A stretch of 26,918 nucleotides of DNA from a virus. Both the position numbers and the translations under genes were made by a program. Shown here in pieces: positions 22,139 to 26,918 of this stretch. The notes below the pieces were generated by a model that ran no database searches, had not been told where the DNA came from, and was given only the letters and a program-made list of their open reading frames with translations. The first letter of the stretch is position 1. Each line of letters starts with the position of its first letter. The DNA lies in the IMG/VR virus record IMGVR_UViG_3300030098_003625, positions 1-26,918 of that record. One strand, written 5' to 3'.

Positions 22139-22335
22139 GATTTATCCGCCCAGGTTGCTTGTTTAATGTGATTCCAAATATTTCTATGTGCAATAGGACT
22201 TAACCCTATTTGTTTTCTTCTAGCTGCACATTCTTTTTGTACTGCCTCTTCACGATCCATATTTTTCCAATCGTGAGCAGTACAAATTATTTTTTTCTTA
22301 GAAATAAAATTTATTACTTCTGCTGTTTTACTCAT
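22126..22335 (-). CDS. Hypothetical protein (69 aa)
   Basis: I take the ATG at 22335 (MSKTAEVINFISKKKIICTA), which has GGAGGA four bases ahead and overlaps the exonuclease stop as ATGA; a start four codons earlier lacks both. The product is basic, with 'AHDWKNMDREEAVQKECAAR' and 'HIKQATWADKSWQK'. The pattern of Trp, Asp and His residues recalls small phage proteins of unassigned function. No domain is recognised. It sits inside the exonuclease/annealing module. Confidence 0.65.
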   Translation of the reverse strand: MSKTAEVINFISKKKIICTAHDWKNMDREEAVQKECAARRKQIGLSPIAHRNIWNHIKQATWADKSWQK

Positions 22336-23237
22336 ATGCTCCTCCATAGTTGCTTACATCTTGCGACATACTCATCGCCAAAATCCCAAAATGGATCATC
22401 AAATTCTGGATCTATTTTGGATAAAATATCTGTTAATGAATTGCTTGAAGAAACTATATTTTGCCTAATAATATTTTTTCTAATAAAAGTTTCCCAAGCC
22501 CAATCAATTGCATCTTTGTTTAATGCATCGTGGCTTTCATCAAATATAACAAAACCCTTTTCTTCTTTTTTTGTTTTTGGATTTATGCCAGGTACAACAT
22601 CATTAACATAAACAATAAAAATTTTTTTGTTTGTTGCTTTTTTATAAAAAGCTGTTTGTTTGACATGAGATTCCTGGGGCTTATCTGGTAAAGATCCTTT
22701 TGCAGAACTATACCCACCTTTTTTTAATTCTTTTGGTTTTCCTCGTTGTTTTGTTTTAAATTCAACAACTATGTCTTTGCTTTCATAATCAATAAAACCT
22801 GTCATGGGTAATTCTACTCCAGGCATTTTTGCCCAGCATGAGTTTTCAGATTTTATTTTTTGTTTTTTATAATTAGGGAATATTTCTGAAAGAGCTGTTA
22901 TGCCATTTAGCACCATTTGATGCATACCCTCGGCAATTTTTTCAAAATGTATTAATTGTTCTTCGTTAAATTTTTCTTTATGTAAATTTAATTGAAACTC
23001 TCCCTCTCTTGCAGCAACATCATTATCTAATTTATCAACGATAGCTGCATCGCATCCATCCTGGACTGCATTACCAGCAACCATAATAGGTTTAACTTTA
23101 AATTGTTTTCGTTCTTCCTGTGTGCAGCATAAATATTTTCCAGCCCAAATGCCATTCGGTAAATTCGATTGTGCGGGTGAAGTGTGATAAAGATCATACT
23201 TTAACCAATGCTGCGGAATATTATCAATTTCTTCCAT
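22332..23237 (-). CDS. PD-(D/E)XK exonuclease, RecB/Cas4-like (301 aa)
   Basis: The motif order fits a RecB-family nuclease: an early helix with 'MVAGNAVQDGCDAA' in the position of the usual G-x-x-x-H helix, 'MTGFIDYESKDIVVEFKTK' supplying the D and E-x-K metal ligands, and 'HVKQTAFYKKA' as the Q-x3-Y motif. It would resect DNA ends for the annealing protein downstream. I prefer the ATG at 23237 because AAGGA lies five bases before it; the ATG at 23243 is embedded in a hairpin. It is the first gene of the leftward recombination operon behind repressor-type operators. Confidence 0.82.
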   Translation of the reverse strand: MEEIDNIPQHWLKYDLYHTSPAQSNLPNGIWAGKYLCCTQEERKQFKVKPIMVAGNAVQDGCDAAIVDKLDNDVAAREGEFQLNLHKEKFNEEQLIHFEKIAEGMHQMVLNGITALSEIFPNYKKQKIKSENSCWAKMPGVELPMTGFIDYESKDIVVEFKTKQRGKPKELKKGGYSSAKGSLPDKPQESHVKQTAFYKKATNKKIFIVYVNDVVPGINPKTKKEEKGFVIFDESHDALNKDAIDWAWETFIRKNIIRQNIVSSSNSLTDILSKIDPEFDDPFWDFGDEYVARCKQLWRSI

Positions 23238-23239
23238 AA

Positions 23240-23306
23240 CCATCCTTTTTGGATGGTATTAGCATTATTTGCAAATTAAAACAAATAAATTAGCAAAAAA
23301 TGTTAA
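23240..23306 (-). promoter_or_regulatory. Operator/leader region of the recombination operon
   Basis: Two repressor-type sites, TTAGCATTATTTGCAAA (23259-23275) and TTAGCAAAAAATGTTAA (23290-23306), lie upstream of the exonuclease gene; the second reaches into the 3' end of cI. A perfect hairpin CCATCC-N5-GGATGG (23240-23256) covers the first possible start codon and part of the ribosome site of the second. No promoter hexamers stand out clearly, but the operator pair probably brackets one. Confidence 0.6.
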
Positions 23307-23932
23307 TATGGCTTAATTTCTAATGCTTTTAAGTTGATACTACCTTGAAGAACACAGCACCAATCAACTTCAATATAGAGTGTTGATGTACTGTCCATTA
23401 ATTGAAATGGATGTTTTTTAGTTTTAGTATTTGGATGTCCTAACCAACCTACCATTAACTCTTTGTTATTTTTACGTTGAATTATTCCAATATTTCCATA
23501 ACACCTTTCATCTTTCTTTTTAATTTTTTGAAAATAACTATCAAAAATTTGTACTAATCCATCCTCGAAAGGAAAATGAAAACTAGAGTCTGGATCTTGA
23601 CTACCTCTATAAACTATACCATACCAACCTGGTCTAACACTTGGTAAATCAACATGAAGTCTATCAAATTGAAAAAGCTCGACAGAATTATTTGAAAAAT
23701 ATTGACCAGATAATTCTAAAGGTTGTGGTGGATATAATAAAGATTGAGCTGATGTTATTTCTAATTCTGGTATATTTGCAATTTTTTCTGCAAGTGGCAT
23801 TGTAAGACTTGCATTATTTTTTAAAACTTTGTTTAAATGTATTTTATTTATTTTAAGTTTATTAGCTAACACTTCTTGTGTCATACCAATTTCTAACATT
23901 TTTTCTCTTAGTTTTTCCATCTCTATAACCAT
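23303..23932 (-). CDS. CI-like repressor with S24-like C-terminal domain lacking obvious catalytic residues (209 aa)
   Basis: Residues 5-50 (LREKMLEIGMTQEVLANKLK; INKIHLNKVLKNNASLTMPL) form an HTH of the lambda-repressor type. The C-terminus (RPGWYGIVYRGSQDPDSSFH; GNIGIIQRKNNKELMVGWLG; TLYIEVDWCCVLQGSI) resembles the dimerising LexA/S24 fold, but I see neither a Ser-Met catalytic pair nor an Ala-Gly cleavage site. It may therefore not respond to RecA by self-cleavage. It is divergent from the Cro-like gene across operators of the form TTWGCA-N5-TGCWAA, which also occur at two other promoters. A second in-frame ATG is at 23920. Confidence 0.8.
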   Translation of the reverse strand: MVIEMEKLREKMLEIGMTQEVLANKLKINKIHLNKVLKNNASLTMPLAEKIANIPELEITSAQSLLYPPQPLELSGQYFSNNSVELFQFDRLHVDLPSVRPGWYGIVYRGSQDPDSSFHFPFEDGLVQIFDSYFQKIKKKDERCYGNIGIIQRKNNKELMVGWLGHPNTKTKKHPFQLMDSTSTLYIEVDWCCVLQGSINLKALEIKPY

Positions 23933-23940
23933 AATGGTTA

Positions 23941-24014
23941 TTAGCTTTAAATGCTATTAATAAGATTTGCAAACTATTTTTTTATTATTTGCAAAAAATG
24001 CTAATTAATATAAA
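23941..24014 (+). promoter_or_regulatory. cI/cro intergenic operators and rightward promoter
   Basis: Operator-type 17-mers: TTAGCTTTAAATGCTAT (23941-23957) and TTTGCAAAAAATGCTAA (23988-24004), with a half site TTTGCA at 23966-23971. A -10 box TATAAA (24009-24014) precedes the cro ATG by five bases, so the predicted start lies at or next to the start codon. The -35 is weak and overlaps the rightmost operator. Confidence 0.68.
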
Positions 24015-24019
24015 TAAGC

Positions 24020-24235
24020 ATGAATATGACCTTAGAGGAATACAGAACAAAATATCAGCTTTCATTTACACAATTGGCAAGGCAAGTTGGGCTGCAAGAC
24101 CTTAAAAACCCAACGCAAGAAATAAAAAGATATTGTCAAGGCAGCACAATTCCAAGAGCTGATCGCATGATAAAAATCCGAGATAATACAAATGGAGAAG
24201 TGACAGCTAATGATTTCCTCAACTCATCTCGGTAA
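24020..24235 (+). CDS. Cro-like HTH protein (71 aa)
   Basis: The sequence MNMTLEEYRTKYQLSFTQLA and 'RQVGLQDLKNPTQEIKRYCQ', ending 'NGEVTANDFLNSSR', has a Cro/CI-type HTH followed by the V-T-x-N-D-F tail typical of phage Cro-like proteins. It is divergent from cI, first gene of the rightward early operon, and small like Cro. The start (24020; alternative 24026) has no ribosome site, and the -10 box is only five bases ahead, implying a leaderless mRNA. It should compete with the repressor for the shared operators. Confidence 0.8.
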   Translation: MNMTLEEYRTKYQLSFTQLARQVGLQDLKNPTQEIKRYCQGSTIPRADRMIKIRDNTNGEVTANDFLNSSR

Positions 24236-24491
24236 TTTAGTCGTAATTCGTTGGATTGACGCAAAAGAAATTGATTATGGATGGCATTCAATTGAAACAA
24301 TAAAAGAAGTTAATTGCCCAGCAATTTTAAGTGTTGGCTGGGTTGCACAAATTACAGATAATGAAATAAAATTATCTGCGGATATACCAACAGATAAGGA
24401 AGATGATGAGGCGGGAAGATCCCAAGCTATTCCCATTGGTTGTGTAAAAAATATTCAAATATTGGAGGGCTGGGATTGTTGGAACAAATAA
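24210..24491 (+). CDS. Conserved-type hypothetical protein (93 aa)
   Basis: Starts inside cro (26-base overlap). The product has 'LVVIRWIDAKEIDYGWHSIE', 'CPAILSVGWVAQITDNEIKL' and 'RSQAIPIGCVKNIQIL', a pattern I recognise from small proteins of marine and alphaproteobacterial phages with no known role: an antiparallel beta domain with 'W-x-DA' and 'SVGW' motifs. It is encoded second in the early rightward operon, the position of cII in lambda, but shows no HTH. No function is assigned. Confidence 0.72.
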   Translation: MISSTHLGNLVVIRWIDAKEIDYGWHSIETIKEVNCPAILSVGWVAQITDNEIKLSADIPTDKEDDEAGRSQAIPIGCVKNIQILEGWDCWNK

Positions 24492-24682
24492 AACCTAGCT
24501 TGGATCATGTTATTCCAAGTTATAAAAAAAGACAGCTGCCCCAGGGCAATCATTCGGATGAAGTTTATAGAACAGCTGCACGATTAAAAAAAATATGCAT
24601 GGAGAATTTATATACCTGGAAAACAATGGATGAGGACATTTTGGAAGAGGCTGCAAAGATGGTGAATAATGCCCCTCGTTGA
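24476..24682 (+). CDS. Hypothetical early protein (68 aa)
   Basis: I take the TTG at 24476 because GGAGGG ends six bases before it; an upstream TTG at 24440 lacks a ribosome site. The product (LEQIKPSLDHVIPSYKKRQL; HSDEVYRTAARLKKICMENL; YTWKTMDEDILEEAAKMVNN) is helical and charged with no recognised domain. It overlaps both neighbours by 14-16 bases in the early rightward operon, just before the replication-type winged-helix gene, so a role as a replication accessory is possible. Confidence 0.55.
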   Translation: MLEQIKPSLDHVIPSYKKRQLPQGNHSDEVYRTAARLKKICMENLYTWKTMDEDILEEAAKMVNNAPR

Positions 24683-25076
24683 TAAATGGAAATTAAATTT
24701 ATTTGCCCAGGCTGATCCCAGGTTATCAGCTGTTGCTAGAAGAGTATTATTTTTATTATGTAATTATCACAATGACAAGACCAGACAATGCAATCCATCA
24801 CAGCTGCGGATGTCCAGGGATTTAGGAACTACCGATAGATCTATACGCAATGGATTAAAAGATTTAGTGCTGCATGGGTACATCAAAATTATTAAAAAAG
24901 GCAACGTAGGGTTTTCCACAATGTACGCTATTGATTTTAAACTAGCGGAAAAATTCTTCCAAGCTACTGGAAAAAACTTTCCAAAAGACCAGGAAGATAT
25001 TTTCCTACGAACTAATTTAAGAACTTATTTAGAAGAAGAGGAAATACAAATTTTAAAAGGGGGGAAAAGTGGATAA
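24669..25076 (+). CDS. Winged-helix replication initiator-like protein (135 aa)
   Basis: The segment 'LSAVARRVLFLLCNYHNDKT', 'CNPSQLRMSRDLGTTDRSIR' and 'NGLKDLVLHGYIKIIKKGNV' is the winged-helix pattern of the N-terminal DNA-binding domain of lambda O-like/phage replisome-organiser proteins (first helix, 'PS' helix, recognition helix, wing). The product is shorter than full O-like proteins and lacks an obvious helicase-loader domain. Located in the early rightward operon where replication genes normally sit. It could also be a transcription factor. It ends on an overlap with a GTG-start gene. Confidence 0.68.
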   Translation: MPLVDKWKLNLFAQADPRLSAVARRVLFLLCNYHNDKTRQCNPSQLRMSRDLGTTDRSIRNGLKDLVLHGYIKIIKKGNVGFSTMYAIDFKLAEKFFQATGKNFPKDQEDIFLRTNLRTYLEEEEIQILKGGKSG

Positions 25077-25311
25077 GTCTTACCTGGATAGAATGATAAA
25101 AAATATCGCAAAGAATAGTAATGCAAATTATCAAGCTGTTAAACAAGGAGCTTATGCAGCTAAAGGTACAGATGATTGGATTATAGGAAATATGAAAAAG
25201 AAATTATCAAGCGATACGTTTCTCAGTTGGTTTAGAGTGATGGTCGAGGGTAATTATAAACAAAAAGCAAAGGCAAGAAAATATGCAAAACATCTCCTTG
25301 GCATCGACTAA
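25069..25311 (+). CDS. Small protein with possible DnaA-N-like pattern (80 aa)
   Basis: A GTG start follows a GGGGGG-type ribosome site and overlaps the previous gene by eight bases. The C-terminal half 'TDDWIIGNMKKKLSSDTFLS' continuing 'WFRVMVEGNY' recalls the first helices of the DnaA N-terminal domain (W...L...LS...F..WF), a module that contacts helicase. The resemblance is short and may be chance. Next to the winged-helix gene, a replication-adapter role would fit, but it is a guess. Confidence 0.6.
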   Translation: MDKSYLDRMIKNIAKNSNANYQAVKQGAYAAKGTDDWIIGNMKKKLSSDTFLSWFRVMVEGNYKQKAKARKYAKHLLGID

Positions 25312-25762
25312 AAAGAGAAGAAAATATCGTGATAAGGTTGATTTTACTGACCTTATTAGATTATTTGATGATGCAGCGGAAACAGATAGATTAATGCCAA
25401 GTATTATTCGTAAGCAAAAGATGAGTAGTTGGGTTGATTATCCAGACGAAATAACAGCTTATGGATATACCAGGATGAAAGATTTAGTGAGAATTGTACC
25501 AGATCAAATACAAATAGATCGCTGGGAGATTGCCACAAAAATGTTGATGGAAATAGAAGATGCAAACATGAGAAAAGTTATATGGGCTAAAGCTAAAGGA
25601 GCAACTTGGGTTTGGTTGGGTAAGAAAACAAAATTATCCAGGCAATGGATTAGACAAAAATACCTGGAGGCTCTCATTGTGTTAGCATTTAGAATAAATA
25701 AAACTGTAAAGAAAAATATCAATAAACTTTACATTATTAACAAAATAACTTATGATTCTTAA
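25283..25762 (+). CDS. DUF6362-like HTH protein in the position of a Q antiterminator (159 aa)
   Basis: The middle 'WVDYPDEITAYGYTRMKDLV' and 'RIVPDQIQIDRWEIATKMLM', then 'VIWAKAKGATWVWLGKKTKL' with 'SRQWIRQKYLEALIVLAF', matches the DUF6362 pattern: a helical domain and a sigma-region-4-like HTH (W-x3-K-x-LSRQWIRQKY). RinA, ArpU and some Q-type late regulators share such an architecture. It is the last gene of the early rightward operon, and the late promoter/terminator module begins inside its 3' end. Late-gene control is inference; some HTH proteins of this family have no tested function. Its start overlaps the previous gene by 29 bases. Confidence 0.72.
   Translation: MQNISLASTKKRRKYRDKVDFTDLIRLFDDAAETDRLMPSIIRKQKMSSWVDYPDEITAYGYTRMKDLVRIVPDQIQIDRWEIATKMLMEIEDANMRKVIWAKAKGATWVWLGKKTKLSRQWIRQKYLEALIVLAFRINKTVKKNINKLYIINKITYDS
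25728..25756 (+). promoter_or_regulatory. Late promoter before the terminase genes
   Basis: TTTACA (25728-25733) and TATGAT (25751-25756) are 17 bases apart, each one mismatch from consensus. The promoter lies in the last codons of the DUF6362-like gene; its -10 box encodes part of the C-terminus. Bases 25751-25766 (TATGATTCTTAATATG) match the 6110-6125 module with one difference. A TTAACAAA-ATAAC-like element also occurs in both. Confidence 0.7.
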
Positions 25763-25765
25763 TAT

Positions 25766-25792
25766 GATGGATTTACTTCCATCTTTTTTTTT
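25766..25792 (+). terminator. Rho-independent terminator directly after the late promoter
   Basis: Perfect 6-bp stem GATGGA/TCCATC (25766-25771 with 25778-25783), 6-base loop, nine T (25784-25792). Identical geometry to 6125-6151 but with a different stem sequence, so the structure rather than the bases is kept. It would end the early rightward operon and also stop transcripts from the promoter at 25728. Confidence 0.82.
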
Positions 25793-25798
25793 GTCTAA

Positions 25799-26077
25799 AT
25801 GGTAGGCAGACCATCTAAGAAAATTATATGCGGAGCTAGACGCAAATATGATGGCAATCCTTGCCAAGCAAAAGCTCTTAAAAGTGGTCGCTGCAAATAT
25901 CATGGCGGGATGAGTACAGGTGCTAAAACTATTGAGGGCAAAAGAAAATCATACGCAAATTTAAGACAGTATAAAAACAATGCCAAAAGACTTGAAGAAT
26001 TACTTGGACAAGATCCTGGAAGAGATACAGCTGGGGAACACATTAACCTCAATAACAAAGCAAAAGGGTTATCCTAG
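25799..26077 (+). CDS. HGGxSTG-type zinc-binding protein (92 aa)
   Basis: The sequence CGARRKYDGNPCQAKALKSG followed by 'RCKYHGGMSTGAKTIEGKRK' is the HGGxSTG motif protein commonly found just upstream of phage terminase genes. Cys/Cys/Cys/His residues (Cys11, Cys22, Cys32, His35) can bind zinc. The remainder is basic and helical. Its function is unknown, but conserved placement suggests a packaging or late-regulation role. The leader has no ribosome site (GTCTAA before the ATG). It overlaps the small terminase by about 98 bases. Confidence 0.75.
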   Translation: MVGRPSKKIICGARRKYDGNPCQAKALKSGRCKYHGGMSTGAKTIEGKRKSYANLRQYKNNAKRLEELLGQDPGRDTAGEHINLNNKAKGLS

Positions 26078-26402
26078 TTTATCTGCTGTTTACAAATGGA
26101 TGCGAGAGGATGCAGAAGTTGCTGAGAAAATTATGGCTGCTAGAGCTGTTGGAGCTGCAACACATTTAGATCATTGCTTTGATTTATTATCGCAAGATAT
26201 TAAACCACAAGATGTGCAATGGAATAGAGAAAGATTGCATCACTATCGCTGGGCTGCCTCGAAACTCATTGGAGTTTATGGCGATAAGAGTAAGATTGAA
26301 CAAGATAGCAATATCACTTACAAGTTTGTTTGGGATGATGGATCTAACAAGATAGAAGATCAAACTAATGGCAAGGAGTTGGCTTTTAATAACGCAAAGT
26401 GA
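25980..26402 (+). CDS. Terminase small subunit (140 aa)
   Basis: The pattern 'YLDKILEEIQLGNTLTSITK' with 'GYPSLSAVYKWMREDAEVAE' and 'KIMAARAVGAATHLDHCFDL', then 'RLHHYRWAASKLIGVYGDKS', fits phage small-terminase proteins: an N-terminal HTH ('Psls-vY-W'), a helical centre, and a YG-D/K motif. It recognises packaging DNA and recruits the large subunit encoded a few hundred bases on. The long overlap with the previous gene (98 bases) carries its first 33 codons. A 244-base non-coding stretch separates it from the next gene. Confidence 0.82.
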   Translation: MPKDLKNYLDKILEEIQLGNTLTSITKQKGYPSLSAVYKWMREDAEVAEKIMAARAVGAATHLDHCFDLLSQDIKPQDVQWNRERLHHYRWAASKLIGVYGDKSKIEQDSNITYKFVWDDGSNKIEDQTNGKELAFNNAK

Positions 26403-26432
26403 AAGCTCTCGCACACACGATATGAACTTCGA

Positions 26433-26453
26433 TGCTACGATAAATGCTACGAT
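26433..26453 (+). repeat. Distal pair of inverted arm-like sites
   Basis: TGCTACGAT occurs at 26433-26441 and 26445-26453, the reverse complement of the attP arm 9-mer, again 12 bases start to start. It lies 6 kb from attP in the 244-base non-coding stretch (26403-26646) between the small and large terminase genes. Apart from this pair and a weak inverted repeat CCGAT/ATCGG (26611-26634), I see nothing there. Confidence 0.7.
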
Positions 26454-26646
26454 CTTTTTAGTTTTTGTTAGCTGAATTGAATTGAACATCGACTAGGTTA
26501 TGCGTTAGTCTTGGAATTAATCCTGGATTTACGATTTGGATTTTGTTTTTTCCTGGTTTTTGGTTGTTTTTTTGAAAATATGACAGCCTATATACCCAGA
26601 AAAATACTGTCCGATCTTTTTACATATATATCGGGAGATCAAAACA

Positions 26647-26835
26647 TTGACGAACACAGACGAAAATAATTTTTATGCATCGTTAATTTATAACGAAACA
26701 AGTAAAAAAATAACTTTAGAGTTTACAGGATTTAATACAGACTTAGAGGCAAAGAGTCTTTGTTATTTACTAATGGAGCAGTTTGGTATTAACAACATGA
26801 ATGCCACATTAGGTGTTCAAGAAACAATACATTAA
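26647..26835 (+). CDS. Hypothetical protein (62 aa)
   Basis: A TTG start with GGGAGA eight bases ahead (partly covered by a small inverted repeat). The product (MTNTDENNFYASLIYNETSK; KKITLEFTGFNTDLEAKSLC) reads as a strand-strand-helix protein, with 'TGFNTDLEAKSLCYLLMEQF' resembling small marine phage proteins of unknown role. Its stop overlaps the large terminase start as TAATG, so the two are translationally coupled. No motif assigns a function. Confidence 0.65.
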   Translation: MTNTDENNFYASLIYNETSKKITLEFTGFNTDLEAKSLCYLLMEQFGINNMNATLGVQETIH

Positions 26836-26918
26836 TGGAAAAGATAATATCAATTCCATATACTCCTAGACCACAACAAAAGGAGCTGCATAACCAATTA
26901 AGTAAATACCGCTTTGGC
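26835..26918 (+). CDS. terL: Terminase large subunit, N-terminal fragment
   Basis: The ATG overlaps the previous stop (TAATG) and the gene runs off the right edge after 28 codons. The visible part, MEKIISIPYTPRPQQKELHN, carries the 'IPYTPRPQQ-x3-H' opening typical of phage large terminases, whose ATPase and nuclease motifs would follow beyond the window. Position after the small subunit supports this. With so few residues the assignment rests on that opening motif and context. Confidence 0.72.
   Translation, partial: MEKIISIPYTPRPQQKELHNQLSKYRFG

Noticed and set aside
22210-22611. 133-aa plus-strand ORF over the exonuclease gene
   Set aside because: Antisense of a well-supported nuclease; Phe/Ser-rich composition typical of reversed Lys/Glu-rich coding DNA.
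26422-26475. 17-codon ORF between the terminase genes
   Set aside because: No ribosome site, and it is made of the TGCTACGAT repeats, which are better explained as binding sites.

Overview
The window is free (not integrated) DNA of a temperate, AT-rich tailed phage, most likely a podovirus-like marine phage of an alphaproteobacterium such as SAR11. This rests on inference: the very AT-rich composition with strong AGGAGG ribosome sites, marine-phage-type fibre and lysis genes, a T7-type tail-fibre N-terminus, and an attP core matching an alphaproteobacterial-type tRNA-Asp. Phage genes flank the attP core on both sides, so this is the circular or virion form. No name or accession is claimed.

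Layout. (1) 1-6076, rightward: the 3' part of a large polyvalent protein (ParB-like, zeta-kinase and ADP-ribosyltransferase-like modules) and an 839-aa putative ejection protein. (2) 6087-6151: a promoter followed at once by an intrinsic terminator. (3) 6175-12010: a T7-like tail fibre, a small structural protein and four fibre/assembly-factor gene pairs with overlapping stops and starts. (4) 12007-16484: a 15-codon cysteine-rich ORF, exported and membrane proteins, a nuclease, a T4-type lysozyme and two holin candidates. (5) 16483-20051, leftward: a seven-gene operon ending in the tyrosine integrase, with an XF1762-type GNAT and an LPD29-like protein, driven by a promoter overlapping a repressor operator. 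(6) 20084-20378: attP, with a tRNA-Asp 5' half flanked by repeated ATCGTAGCA arm-like sites. (7) 20380-23237, leftward: recombination genes (RecB-like nuclease, annealing-type protein, possible excisionase, MazG-like protein). (8) 23303-24235: divergent CI-like repressor and Cro-like gene with operators. (9) 24210-25762, rightward early: replication-type winged-helix protein and, last, a DUF6362-like HTH protein where lambdoid phages carry Q. (10) 25728-25792: a second promoter plus terminator of the same design, then HGGxSTG protein, small terminase, a hypothetical and the start of the large terminase. The late genes presumably continue through unseen portal and capsid genes into the left part of the window.

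How it may work together. The repressor appears to hold three promoter regions through 17-bp sites of the form TTWGCA-N5-TGCWAA: the cI/cro switch, the recombination operon and the integrase operon. Once the switch flips, the rightward early operon makes replication proteins and a candidate antiterminator. The two late promoters, each with a terminator only a few bases past the predicted start, would then be opened. The antitermination step is inference; the two matching modules are visible in the sequence.

Seven small genes fit neatly between neighbours by start/stop overlap (9747-9923, 12007-12054, 15967-16083, 17898-18074, 19835-20002, 20735-20896, plus the weaker 16554-16694).
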